DNA of 64,000 bases, from the NCBI GenBank assembly GCA_050247075.1, contig JBFWUW010000034.1, positions 4,995-68,994 of the forward strand. The letters run 5' to 3'. Shown here piece by piece: positions 24,263 through 32,709 of the stretch. The position numbers and the translations under genes are program-made. Position 1 is the stretch's first letter, and every line of letters begins with the position of its first letter. The notes beneath the pieces are model-generated. The model saw only the letters and a list, made by a program, of their open reading frames with translations, did not search any database and had not been told where the DNA came from. The DNA comes from JBFWUW01 sp050247075 (GTDB taxonomy: Bacteria; Planctomycetota; Planctomycetia; Pirellulales; JBFWUW01).

Positions 24263-25420
24263 CTACTCGGAATCTTGCTCCTCTTCCTCCTGCGAAGTGA
24301 AATAGCCGCGCAGCTTTTCAAAGAAACTCTTGCGATGCGGGCTGACATTGGCTTGTTCCAGCTCGGCCAGCTCGCGGAGCAATTCCTCTTGCCGTTCGGA
24401 AAGTTCCTTGGGAACCTCAAGCGTGACTTGCACAACCAGGTCGCCCGTCCCGCGCTGTTGGGGACGAGGCATGCCGCGGCCGCGCAAGCGAAACGTATCA
24501 CCCGCCTGGGTGCCGGCGTGAATGGTCAGATCCTCGGGACCGTCTAACGTGGGAACGCGTATCACCCCCCCCAGCGCCGCTTGCGGGTAGCTGATCGGCA
24601 CCTGACAGACCAGGTGCGGCCCGTCGCGATGGAAGAGCTCGTGTTCCTCGACATGCACCACGCAGTAGCAATCGCCGGCCGGGCCGCCCTGAGGAGCGGC
24701 TTCTCCCTCGCCAGAAATTCGCAGGCGCATGCCGTCGTCAATCCCCGCGGGAATTGGTATGTCGCGCTGCACCTTCTTGCGGATGGCTCCTTGGCCCTTG
24801 CAGTCAGAGCAATGGTCTTTAACGGTGGTGCCGTTGCCGCGGCAAGCGGGGCAAGTCGTCTGCACGCGAAAAATTCCGGTCGATTGAATGACTTGCCCTT
24901 GGCCCCCGCAGTACGAACAGCGCTGCGGCTTGGTGCCAGGCTTGGCCCCAGACCCTTCGCACGTTTCGCAGGCCTCGTGCCGGGCGAACTCGATCGTCTT
25001 GGTGACGCCGCGGGCCGCTTCAAACAGATCGAGCGTGACTTCGCATTGCACGTCGGCTCCGCGGCGTGCGCGCTGCCGCCGGCCTCCCCCGCCGCCGCCA
25101 AAGATATCGCCGAACAGGCTGTCGCCAAAGATATCGCCAAAGGCCGAGAAGATGTCCCCCACGTCGCCAAACTGCGGGCCCCCGCCGACACCTTCCGGAC
25201 CAAAACGGTCGTAACGCGCCCGCTTGTCGTCGTCGTGCAGTACCTCAAACGCCGTGGCCGCCTCCTTGAATCGTAGAATGGCCTCTTCATCACCCGGGTT
25301 GCGGTCGGGATGGTACTTCAGAGCCAACTTGCGGTAGGCGTCGTTGATTTCCTTGGCGGAGGCGCTTCGCTCGACTCCCAGCACTTCGTAGTAATCGCGT
25401 TTACCGGTCATGGTTGCCAT
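24263..25420 (-). CDS. dnaJ: Chaperone protein DnaJ
   Basis: A 385-aa type I DnaJ, the Hsp40 co-chaperone that stimulates DnaK ATPase. The J domain is DYYEVLGVERSASAKEI with the essential HPD in LKYHPDRNPGD. It is followed by a Gly/Phe region (FGDIFGGGGGGR) and four zinc motifs: CETCEGSG, CSYCGGQG, CPACRGNG and CSDCKGQG. The C-terminal substrate domain includes GEGEAAPQGGPAGDCYCVVHV. ATG 25411 (fourth codon) is an alternative start. A TATAAT box about 35 bases upstream suggests its own promoter. Confidence 0.96.
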   Translation of the reverse strand: MATMTGKRDYYEVLGVERSASAKEINDAYRKLALKYHPDRNPGDEEAILRFKEAATAFEVLHDDDKRARYDRFGPEGVGGGPQFGDVGDIFSAFGDIFGDSLFGDIFGGGGGGRRQRARRGADVQCEVTLDLFEAARGVTKTIEFARHEACETCEGSGAKPGTKPQRCSYCGGQGQVIQSTGIFRVQTTCPACRGNGTTVKDHCSDCKGQGAIRKKVQRDIPIPAGIDDGMRLRISGEGEAAPQGGPAGDCYCVVHVEEHELFHRDGPHLVCQVPISYPQAALGGVIRVPTLDGPEDLTIHAGTQAGDTFRLRGRGMPRPQQRGTGDLVVQVTLEVPKELSERQEELLRELAELEQANVSPHRKSFFEKLRGYFTSQEEEEQDSE

Positions 25421-25453
25421 GGTCGAGGCCGTGGGTTGTTGTCGTAGAGCTTA

Positions 25454-25459
25454 ATTATA
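25454..25459 (-). promoter_or_regulatory. Possible -10 box for the dnaJ-grpE operon
   Basis: A perfect TATAAT on the minus strand lies 34 bases before the dnaJ start. No good -35 box is seen at 16-18 bp spacing. A GGCAA/TTGCC inverted repeat with 8-base spacing overlaps the -35 area (about 25461-25478). No CIRCE element was found. Confidence 0.35.
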
Positions 25460-25485
25460 CGGCAAAAGGCCAATTGCCGATGCGC

Positions 25486-25738
25486 CAGTGGGGGAGGATG
25501 AAGGATGAAGGATGAACGGCGGCAGGCTGGGGTGAAGGGTGGCTGGCGTCTGACCAACGGGAAGGCCCAGCGGAGTTGCATTCCAACGAGAAACGCCGAT
25601 GGATGCCGCCGTTGGGCAACCCGGTTGGATTATCAACTCCGTTGGGCCATTCGCTTTGTTGCTGGCCCCGGCACCCACCGTTCTCGCCCCAGCTACTTTC
25701 CGAAAGCTGATGGCTGATGGCTTCTCCGCTGACAGCTT
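25486..25738. repeat. Heptad tracts between dnaJ and the DUF3472 gene
   Basis: At about 25493-25517, GGATGAA is repeated three times. At about 25708-25738, CTGATGG units are followed by CTTCTCCGCTGACAGCTTC. The sequence between (25520-25700) shows no gene. The same two tract types recur together at 39330-39430 and 55977-56090. Confidence 0.75.
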
Positions 25739-26599
25739 CTACTTCAAAAACTCCATGAAATCCTTGGGGGGCGAGGTCAATTCCATCGTTTCGTTCAGCT
25801 TGCAGTTTTGATTGGACGTGTCGCCCCCTGTCGCCAGGAAAAATCTTTTGTCAATCAGGCCAGCGTCGATGTTCTTCGCCGGATTTCCGTCGGCGGTGAA
25901 GCGGGCCTGGATAATGGGCTGCCACTGATTCTTCTGGTCGCGGACCCAGCCGTTGCCAAACCGGGCTTTGCGAGCGATTTTGGCCGAAGCCCCATCGCGG
26001 CGAAAGTCTTCCACAAAGGAGTAATATCCATCGAGCGGCTTCCCGCCGGTGATGGTGGAAAACGTCACCAGGTGCAGCCACCGCTGCTGGTCGTTTTGGT
26101 ACAAGTAGCCGGCGTACTCCGTGCGGTCGTCGCGCGGCGTGGCGGTGACGGCCATTCGATAGGTTTCATCGGCCTTCCAATCGAGGTCCAAGAAGGACTG
26201 TCCGCCGGTCCCTTCTCCGCCGAACCGGCCCACCCGCACCGACTTGTCTTGATGCAACAGCCGCACGCGCTTCTCCGCTGGGATTTTCGCGGGATCGTCT
26301 CCTTGGGCGTTGTCCCACACACTGAACAGTACGACTTTCTTGGAATCGCCCAGTTCTTGAATGCCGAAGTAGCCGGTGTTCCAGCCGCACACCATGAAGT
26401 AGGTGCCGGGGGCCGACTTCTCAACCGTGATTTCGTTGTAAAAAACCGTCCCGGTTGGGGCGGTATAGCCCAGGTGGACGGAGCGGCAGGCAATGTCCGC
26501 GAGCGACTCATCGGCGAGTAAAAACGATGGCGACTGAATGCCACACAACGCAAGGCACGCGATCGCGATAGTTTTCGATGTAGATCGAATAAACGACAT
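25739..26599 (-). CDS. DUF3472-type secreted protein
   Basis: A 286-aa protein. The ATG at 26599 has GGAG 6 bases upstream and gives a clean signal peptide (MSFIRSTSKTIAIACLALCG...LLADE). The mature part is beta-rich: SVHLGYTAPTGTVFYNEITVEKSAPGTYF, GWNTGYFGIQELGDSKKVVLFSVWD, WKADETYRMAVTA and TFSTITGGKPLDGYYSFVEDF. These fit the DUF3472 domain of exported, possibly carbohydrate-associated proteins. The function is unknown. It lies between groEL and dnaJ on the same strand, but a terminator separates it from groEL, so a chaperone role is unlikely. Confidence 0.75.
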   Translation of the reverse strand: MSFIRSTSKTIAIACLALCGIQSPSFLLADESLADIACRSVHLGYTAPTGTVFYNEITVEKSAPGTYFMVCGWNTGYFGIQELGDSKKVVLFSVWDNAQGDDPAKIPAEKRVRLLHQDKSVRVGRFGGEGTGGQSFLDLDWKADETYRMAVTATPRDDRTEYAGYLYQNDQQRWLHLVTFSTITGGKPLDGYYSFVEDFRRDGASAKIARKARFGNGWVRDQKNQWQPIIQARFTADGNPAKNIDAGLIDKRFFLATGGDTSNQNCKLNETMELTSPPKDFMEFLK

Positions 26600-26625
26600 C
26601 GGCAACTCCGATCGCATTTGCCATG

Positions 26626-26665
26626 GCAAGAAATGGGCCGCCTCCGGATGGAGGCGGCCCATGTA
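26626..26665 (-). terminator. Terminator between groEL and the DUF3472 gene
   Basis: Read on the minus strand, ATGGGCCGCCTCC, a 4-base loop and GGAGGCGGCCCAT form a perfect 13-bp stem followed by TTCTT. It lies about 40 bases after the groEL stop. Confidence 0.85.
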
Positions 26666-26703
26666 GAAAACGAATTACGACTCAAGCGAGAAAGTTCCGT
26701 CCG

Positions 26704-28317
26704 CTACCGGATCGAACCTTCCGCCCGCTTGTTGTCTTCCTTGTCGATGTTGGTCACCAAGGCTTCGGTGGTTAACATCAAACCGGCGATGCTGGCCGCG
26801 TTGCTCAGGGCGCTGCGGACGACCTTGAGGGGGTCGATGATACCGGCCTTGTACATGTCGCAGTACTGGCCGGCGTTGGCATCGTAGCCCATGTTGGCCG
26901 GCTTTTGGCTGACTTCGTCGGCGATGACCGAGCCGTCGATGCCGCAGTTGTCGGCAATCTGCCGCATGGGGGCGCTCAGGGCGTGCAGAATGATATCCAC
27001 GCCGATCTTTTCGTCCCCCTTGGCGCTGCCGCGGATTTTTTCCACGGCCTCGGTGCAACGCAGCAGGGCCACGCCGCCGCCTGGAAGAATGCCTTCTTCC
27101 ACGGCCGCCCGAGTGGCGTGCAGGGCATCTTCCACGCGGGCTTTCTTTTGCTTCATGTCGGACTCGGTGCCGGCACCGACGGAGATAATCGCCACGCCGC
27201 CCGTCAGCTTGGCCAACCGCTCTTGGTACTTCTCGCGGTCGTACTCGCTTTCGGTGGCTTCGATCTGATTGCGAATCTGCTGGATGCGGGTTTGAATTTC
27301 CGAGGTCTTTCCGCCCCCTTGCACCAAGGTGCAGTCGTTCTTATCGACGGTGACCTGCTTGGCGCGGCCCAAGTGCTCGACGGTGACGTTTTCCAGCTTG
27401 ATACCCAAATCCTCGCTGATGAACGTGCCGCCCGTCAGCACGGCAATGTCCCCCAGCATGGCCTTGCGGCGGTCGCCAAAGCCGGGCGCCTTGACGGCAC
27501 AAATGTTGAGCACGCCGCGGAGCTTGTTGACGACTAGCGCGGCCAAGGCCTCGCCATCGACATCCTCGGCGATAATCAACAACGGTTTGCCAGAACGGCT
27601 GACCGTTTCCAAAACCGGAATCAACTCCCGCAGATTGCTGATCTTCTTTTCGTAGATCAGGATGTAGGCGTCTTCCAGTTGGCAGTCCATCTCGGTCGGA
27701 CGATTGATGAAGTAGGGCGAGAGATAGCCCTTGTCGAACTGCATCCCTTCGACCAGTTCCTTCGTCGTCTCGGTCCCCTTGCCTTCCTCGACGGTAATCA
27801 CGCCGTCCTTGCCAACCTTTTCCATGACATCGGCCAGCAAGTCGCCGATTTCCTTGTCGTTGTTGGCGCTGATCGCGCCGACCTGGGCGATCTCGGACTT
27901 GCTGGAGACCGGCTTGGCCAGGCTGCGCAGCTTGTCGATGGCGGCCTCGACCGCCTTCTCGATCCCGCGACGTACCGCGGCCGGGTTGCTGCCCGCCGCG
28001 ATGTTCCTCACGCCTTCCTTGAAGATCGATCGCGCCAGCACGGTAGCCGTGGTGGTGCCGTCGCCGGCAATGTCCGAGGTCTTGGAAGCGACCTCGTTGA
28101 CCAGTTTGGCCCCCATGTTCTCGAACTTGTCTTCCAGGTCAACTTCCTTACTGACCGTCACGCCGTCCTTGGTCACCGTGGGACCGCCGAACGACTTGTC
28201 AATAATTACGTTACGGCCGGTGGGGCCCATCGTTACGGCCACCGCATCGGCCAGTTTCTCGACGCCGCGGAGCATCTTCGTCCGGGCCTGATCGTCAAAT
28301 AATAGTTGCTTTGCCAC
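26704..28317 (-). CDS. groEL: 60-kDa chaperonin GroEL, paralogue without GGM tail
   Basis: A 537-aa GroEL beginning at GTG with AAGGA upstream. The ATP site GPTGRNVIIDK, GDGTTTATVLA, the apical segment YLSPYFINRPTEMDCQLED and the ATPase Asp region EEGILPGGGVALLR are intact. The usual C-terminal Gly-Gly-Met repeat is replaced by a short end NKRAEGSIR, so this paralogue may have a changed folding cavity or client set. It lies downstream of groES, separated by about 180 bp that contain heptad tracts (TCAGCTTTCAGCATTCAGC). Confidence 0.96.
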   Translation of the reverse strand: MAKQLLFDDQARTKMLRGVEKLADAVAVTMGPTGRNVIIDKSFGGPTVTKDGVTVSKEVDLEDKFENMGAKLVNEVASKTSDIAGDGTTTATVLARSIFKEGVRNIAAGSNPAAVRRGIEKAVEAAIDKLRSLAKPVSSKSEIAQVGAISANNDKEIGDLLADVMEKVGKDGVITVEEGKGTETTKELVEGMQFDKGYLSPYFINRPTEMDCQLEDAYILIYEKKISNLRELIPVLETVSRSGKPLLIIAEDVDGEALAALVVNKLRGVLNICAVKAPGFGDRRKAMLGDIAVLTGGTFISEDLGIKLENVTVEHLGRAKQVTVDKNDCTLVQGGGKTSEIQTRIQQIRNQIEATESEYDREKYQERLAKLTGGVAIISVGAGTESDMKQKKARVEDALHATRAAVEEGILPGGGVALLRCTEAVEKIRGSAKGDEKIGVDIILHALSAPMRQIADNCGIDGSVIADEVSQKPANMGYDANAGQYCDMYKAGIIDPLKVVRSALSNAASIAGLMLTTEALVTNIDKEDNKRAEGSIR

Positions 28318-28394
28318 GATAAGAGTCCTTGTATTGAGCGGTGAATGTTGGTGGGAGCGATTGGTGCGATGGAAGAGGTCTCTGACTGGCGGCG

Positions 28395-28490
28395 TTTAGC
28401 CGTCAGCTTTCAGCATTCAGCTTTTCTATGCCAGCGAACTCGGCAAAGGATGCCGCAATTCTGATCGCTGACGGCTGATTGCTGAAATTT
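28395..28490. repeat. Heptad tracts between groES and the downstream groEL
   Basis: CGTCAGCTTTCAGCATTCAG (28400-28425) and CTGACGGCTGATTGCTGAA (28470-28488) are 7-base-periodic and roughly inverted to each other. They occupy the spacer between groES and the downstream groEL. Confidence 0.65.
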
Positions 28491-28501
28491 TCTTGCTCTT
28501 C

Positions 28502-28792
28502 CTAGCCCAACACTTTCGCCAAGATGTCGGCTTCTCGCAGAATCTTGACTTCGCGGCCATTGAGGTCGATCTCGGTGCCGGAGTACTTGCCGTAGATGAC
28601 TTCGTCGCCGACGGTGATGGAAAGCGAGCCGCGCTCGCCGCTGTCGAGCAACTTGCCCGGCCCAACCGAGACCACGGTGCCGCGCTGCGGCTTCACCTTG
28701 GCCGTATCGGGCAGCACAATGCCGCCAGCCGTGACCTCTTCGGCGTCCATCGGTTCAACAACAACACGATCATCGAGAGGACGGAGTTTCAT
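28502..28792 (-). CDS. groES: 10-kDa co-chaperonin GroES
   Basis: A 96-aa GroES. It begins MKLRPLDDRVVVEPMDAEEVTAGGIVLPDTAKVKPQ, with the mobile loop following, then GTVVSVGPGKLLDSG, DEVIYGKYSGTEIDLNGREVKILREADILAKV. Length and motifs are normal. AAGGAA lies upstream of the ATG. It sits between two groEL genes on the same strand and is the only groES in the window, so it may serve both. Confidence 0.97.
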   Translation of the reverse strand: MKLRPLDDRVVVEPMDAEEVTAGGIVLPDTAKVKPQRGTVVSVGPGKLLDSGERGSLSITVGDEVIYGKYSGTEIDLNGREVKILREADILAKVLG

Positions 28793-28814
28793 GGGTTCGT
28801 TCCTTGGTTATGTG

Positions 28815-28908
28815 AGTTTTTAGTTGTTAGTTTTCAGTATTCAGTTTTCAGTTTTCAGAAGGCGGCTGGACTTACTTTTTCGCCTTTCGCCTTCATCCTT
28901 TCGCCCTT
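28815..28908. repeat. Heptad tracts between the upstream groEL and groES
   Basis: About 45 bp of TTTTCAG/TATTCAG/TTTTTAG units (28818-28860) is followed by CGCCTTTCGCCTTCATCC-type units to about 28910. They fill the spacer inside the groEL-groES unit. Confidence 0.75.
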
Positions 28909-30606
28909 CTACATCATGCCACCCATGCCACCCATGCCACCCATGCCACCCATTCCTCCCATGTCCATCCCACCCATGCCGCCACCGTGGCCGTGGTGGT
29001 CGTGGTGGTCGTCGTCTCCGCCTTCCTTGGGGATCTCGGTGATCAAGGCTTCAGTGGTGAGCAGCAGCGAAGCCACGCTGGCCGCGTTTTGCAGGGCGCT
29101 GCGGACGACCTTGGCGGGGTCGATGATGCCAGCCGCCACCAGGTCGCAGTAGCTATTCTTGTCTGCGTCGTAGCCCTCGTTCTTCCCCTTGAGCTGGCGG
29201 ACACGATTGACAACCACCGCGCCGTCTAGGCCGGCGTTCTCGGCGATGCAACGCAGAGGATAATCCAGCACATTACGGACAATCTTGGCGCCCAACGCTT
29301 CGTCGCCCGACAGGCTGAGCTTGTCGAGAGCCTTCTCCGACCGGATCAACGCCACGCCGCCTCCGGGGACAATACCCTCGGCCAAAGCCGCCTGAACGGC
29401 GTTCTTGGCGTCCTCGATGAGCCACTTGCGCTCTTTCATTTCGGTCTCGGTGGCGGCACCGCAGTTAATCTGCGCCACGCCGCCGGCCAACTTGGCCAAC
29501 CGCTCTTGCAGCTTCTCGCGGTCGTACTCGCTATCGGTAACGCCGATCTCGCGGCGAATCTGCTCGGCGCGGCCTTCGATCTCGGGCTTCTTGCCGGCAC
29601 CGTCGACGATGGTGGTCTCTTCGCTGGTGATGATGACTTTTTTGGCCTTGCCCAAATCGCTGAGCTTGACCGATTCCAGCGAGATGCCCAAATCCTTGAA
29701 GATGGCGACTCCTTGCGTCAACACGGCCAGGTCGCCGAGTTGGGCCTTGCGGCGGTCGCCGTAGCCAGGGGCCTTAACGGCACAGACGTTCAAGATGCCG
29801 CGCATCTTGTTGACGACCAGCGTCGCCAAGGCCTCGCCTTCCAAATCCTCGGCGATAATCAGCAGCGGCTTGCCGGCCTTGCTGACGGCCTCCAGCAGCG
29901 GCACCAGCGACTTGACCGAGGAAATTTTCTCCTCGTAGATCAAGATCAGGCAGTTTTCCAACTCGCAGGTCTGGCTGTCGGGGTTGGTAACGAAGTGCGG
30001 CGAGAGATAGCCGCGGTCGAACTGCATCCCCTCCACAATATCAACCGTGGTGGTCGATTGTTTGCCTTCCTCGATGGTAATCACCCCATCCTTGCCGACC
30101 TTCAGGAAAGCCTCCGTCAGCACGTCGCCAATGTCCGGGTCGTTGTTGCCCGCGATGGTGGCGATTTGCTTGAGCTCGGACTTGTTCTTTTCGTTGATGG
30201 GCGTGGATAACTTGCCAATCGCCTCGACAATCGCCTCGGTGGCGGTGGAGATCCCCCGGGAGAGCGCCATCGGGTCGGCACCGGCGGCAATCATCTTCAG
30301 GCCTTCCTTGAAGATCGCCTCGGCCAAGACGGTGGCGGTGGTGGTGCCGTCGCCCGCTACGTCGTTGGTCTTGCTGGCGGCCTCTTTGACCAACTGGGCA
30401 CCCAGGTTTTCAAACGGGTCGTCCAGTTCGATATCCTCGGCCACGGTCACGCCGTCCTTGGTGATCTTGGGCGATCCCCAGCCTTTGTCCAGAACCGCGT
30501 TGCGTCCGCGGGGACCAAGCGTGCTGCGGACTGCCTTGGCCAACTTCGCCACGCCGTCCAAGAGCGGTTGGCGTGCCTCGTCGTCAAACACCATTTGTTT
30601 CGCCAC
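28909..30606 (-). CDS. groEL: 60-kDa chaperonin GroEL with His-rich and GGM tail
   Basis: A 565-aa GroEL starting at GTG with a strong AAGGAG site 6 bases upstream. It has GPRGRNAVLDKGWG, GDGTTTATVLAEAIF and EGIVPGGGVALIRSE. The C-terminus is DDDHHDHHGHGGGMGGMDM followed by GGM repeats, so it keeps the classical flexible tail and adds a His cluster that could bind metal. It is the first gene of the groEL-groES-groEL set and is probably the main housekeeping chaperonin. No CIRCE site was found upstream. Confidence 0.97.
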   Translation of the reverse strand: MAKQMVFDDEARQPLLDGVAKLAKAVRSTLGPRGRNAVLDKGWGSPKITKDGVTVAEDIELDDPFENLGAQLVKEAASKTNDVAGDGTTTATVLAEAIFKEGLKMIAAGADPMALSRGISTATEAIVEAIGKLSTPINEKNKSELKQIATIAGNNDPDIGDVLTEAFLKVGKDGVITIEEGKQSTTTVDIVEGMQFDRGYLSPHFVTNPDSQTCELENCLILIYEEKISSVKSLVPLLEAVSKAGKPLLIIAEDLEGEALATLVVNKMRGILNVCAVKAPGYGDRRKAQLGDLAVLTQGVAIFKDLGISLESVKLSDLGKAKKVIITSEETTIVDGAGKKPEIEGRAEQIRREIGVTDSEYDREKLQERLAKLAGGVAQINCGAATETEMKERKWLIEDAKNAVQAALAEGIVPGGGVALIRSEKALDKLSLSGDEALGAKIVRNVLDYPLRCIAENAGLDGAVVVNRVRQLKGKNEGYDADKNSYCDLVAAGIIDPAKVVRSALQNAASVASLLLTTEALITEIPKEGGDDDHHDHHGHGGGMGGMDMGGMGGMGGMGGMGGMM

Positions 30607-31086
30607 GGTTGACTCCTTAAAGTGTTGCGGACCAGTTTACGGGGAGAGCGCCAGACCCGGTGATGACCAAAATCGAGACGCGTATGTTGTACGTGCGAAC
30701 CTACCGACCGGCCGAGCTAGCTGGACCCGCGTTGAACGGGAACCACGGTTTGCGAGAACCTTCGTCAGCCAACTTTGGCAGGCCAAGCGGAATTTGCCTT
30801 GCTTAAAGCAAGCGGCGCGCCAATTGCCCGGCCGACGACGTAACTTGCTAATTGGCAACGATTTTTGCCAAAAAGTCGCAACTCACCGGTAGTCGAGCGG
30901 CGGCGGGCCAGTTGGCAGGGTGTCATAATGGCAGGAAGGAGGGAGAAAGGATGAAGGCGAAAGGCGAAAGGCTGAAAATGCCGAATTCGACATTCAGCAT
31001 TCGACACTCACCACTCTCCCCACTCCCCCCGGCCTGCGCGGTAAACTGATCCTATCGCCACCAGGTACTATTGGGAGTCTTTCGCC
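30607..31086. promoter_or_regulatory. Divergent control region upstream of groEL, with two palindromes and a heptad tract
   Basis: This 480-bp gap separates groEL (minus) from a Tat-exported isomerase gene (plus). It contains CTTGCTTAAAGCAAG (30798-30812, perfect 7+1+7 palindrome) and TTGGCAA-N6-TTGCCAA (30852-30871). Either could be an operator, but neither matches CIRCE. From about 30942 to 31025 it is heptad tract (AAGGATG/AAGGCGA units, then CGACATTCAGCATTCGACACTC). Confidence 0.5.
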
Positions 31087-32127
31087 ATGAGCCATGACCC
31101 ACGTGGAATTGAACATGTTGTTTCTCGTCGTGCGGCCATTAGCGCGGCTTTGGCGACTGCTGGTGGTGCCGCGGCATTTGGTCAGGCCGCGCTGGCCGCT
31201 GGCCCAGTGGCCCAGCTGGCGCAGCGGGGGGCGGCCTCGCCTAAACGCTACCCCATGAAGAAGTCCATCAATCTGTGGGCTTTTCCCTACCCAGAGCGTA
31301 TGAATCTGGAGCAATGCCTGCGGTTGGCCAAGGAGGCCGGCTTTGATGGCATCGAGTTAAACTACGACCTGGAGAACGATCTCTCCCCCAAGTCGGGCAC
31401 CAAGGAATACACCGCGTTGCGAAAACTGGCCGACAAGATCGGCATCGAGATCAGCGGGCTATGCTCGTTCTTGTTCTGGCCCTACCCGTTGACCAGTGGC
31501 GATGAGGCCAAACGGGCACGCGGGCTGGAACTGGCCGGCCTGATGACCCAGGCGGCGGCCGACCTGGGGGTGGAAAACCTGCTGGTAGTCCCCGGCGCGG
31601 TCCATATCCCCTGGCGGACCGACTACGAACCGGTCCCCAATGACGTGTGCGACCAGCGTGCCCGCCAGGCGATTGCCAGCTTGTTGCCGCAAGCGGAAAA
31701 ACTGGGAGTCAGCCTGAACATTGAGAACATCTTCTTCAACGGCTACTTGCTGACGCCGGGGGAGATGATCGCCTTCGTGGACCATTTTGGCAGCGAGCGG
31801 GTGCGGGTTCACTTCGACACCGGCAACATCATGATGTTCCAGTTCCCGGAACATTGGATCGCGCAGCTTGGCCCGCGGATCAAGAACGTCCACCTCAAGG
31901 AGTTCACCAAGAAAGGGACCGACTACTCGCTGGAGTCGTTCCGGCCCCTGCTGGATGGCACCACCAACTGGCCCGCCGTGCTGGATGCCTTCGACCAGAC
32001 CGGCTACCAGGGTTATTTGACGTTTGAGTATTTCCACCCCTACCAGCACTTTCCCGAAGCACTGGTCCACCAAACCGCCGACTCGCTCGACCGGATGCTG
32101 GGGATTAAGTCATCGGGCCGGGCATAG
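31087..32127 (+). CDS. Tat-exported sugar phosphate isomerase/epimerase-like protein
   Basis: A 346-aa TIM-barrel protein. The N-terminus carries a twin-arginine signal (VSRRAAISAALATAGGAAAF). The barrel has EAGFDGIELNYDLEN, LGVENLLVVPGAV, LGVSLNIENIFFNGYLLTPGEM, the metal-site strand VRVHFDTGNIMMFQFPEHW and IKNVHLKEF, ending with GYLTFEYFHP. These fit the hydroxypyruvate-isomerase-like/IolE branch of the AP endonuclease 2 superfamily. The substrate is unknown. It is single and divergent from groEL. Confidence 0.88.
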   Translation: MSHDPRGIEHVVSRRAAISAALATAGGAAAFGQAALAAGPVAQLAQRGAASPKRYPMKKSINLWAFPYPERMNLEQCLRLAKEAGFDGIELNYDLENDLSPKSGTKEYTALRKLADKIGIEISGLCSFLFWPYPLTSGDEAKRARGLELAGLMTQAAADLGVENLLVVPGAVHIPWRTDYEPVPNDVCDQRARQAIASLLPQAEKLGVSLNIENIFFNGYLLTPGEMIAFVDHFGSERVRVHFDTGNIMMFQFPEHWIAQLGPRIKNVHLKEFTKKGTDYSLESFRPLLDGTTNWPAVLDAFDQTGYQGYLTFEYFHPYQHFPEALVHQTADSLDRMLGIKSSGRA

Positions 32128-32176
32128 CCACTTCACAGGCTGTCCACGAAAGCGAACCAGCCTGGCCATCCGCGTT

Positions 32177-32656
32177 TCATTTGTCCACACGCGGCAACTG
32201 CCGATACAGGTCGATCATTTCCAGCGCGGCTAGGGCGCATTCAGTCCCTTTGTTGCCGTGATTGCCGCCGGAACGGTGAATGGCCTGCTCCAGCGTATCG
32301 CAAGTCAGCACGCCAAACAGAACGGGAATGCCCGACCGCACGGCGGCCTCGTACAACCCCTGGGCCACGGCCCTGTTGATATGCTGGTCGTGGGTTGTCT
32401 CTCCCCGAATCACCGCCCCCAGGCAAACGACGGCGGCGTATTTGCCGCAACCAGCCAGGCGGTCGGCCACCGGCGGAATCTCAAACGCACCCGGCACCCA
32501 AGCCACGTCCACGGCATCATTCGCCACGCCATGCGAGGCAAAAGCCTCCAGCGCGCCGGCCAACAACCGGTTGGTCACCGTCTCATTGTAGCGCGAAACA
32601 ACAATCGCCACGCGGCCAGTGATAGAGCCTACTTGTCCGCGGAAGTGGGTGGGCAT
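32177..32656 (-). CDS. ribH: 6,7-dimethyl-8-ribityllumazine synthase
   Basis: A 159-aa enzyme that joins 5-amino-6-ribitylaminouracil and dihydroxybutanone phosphate in riboflavin synthesis. Motifs are VAIVVSRYNETVTNRLLAGA, VPGAFEIPPVADRLA, CLGAVIRGETTHDQHI with the catalytic-type His, GIPVLFGVLTCDTLEQAIHR and GNKGTECALAALEM. The start is at MPTHFRGQVGS; longer starts read into a heptad tract. rho ends 53 bases upstream on the same strand. Confidence 0.95.
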   Translation of the reverse strand: MPTHFRGQVGSITGRVAIVVSRYNETVTNRLLAGALEAFASHGVANDAVDVAWVPGAFEIPPVADRLAGCGKYAAVVCLGAVIRGETTHDQHINRAVAQGLYEAAVRSGIPVLFGVLTCDTLEQAIHRSGGNHGNKGTECALAALEMIDLYRQLPRVDK

Positions 32657-32709
32657 GGGGGGAAGGCGAAAGGCTGAAGGCAAAAGGCGAAAAACTGAAC
32701 ACCAACAAC
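32657..32709. repeat. Heptad tract between rho and ribH
   Basis: GAAGGCGAAAGGCTGAAGGC with AAAAGGCGAAAAACTGAACACC fills the 53-bp spacer between the rho stop and the ribH start. Confidence 0.75.

Noticed and set aside
30607..30900. CIRCE/HrcA operator upstream of groEL
   Set aside because: No TTAGCACTC-N9-GAGTGCTAA or close variant was found; the palindromes present have other sequences.
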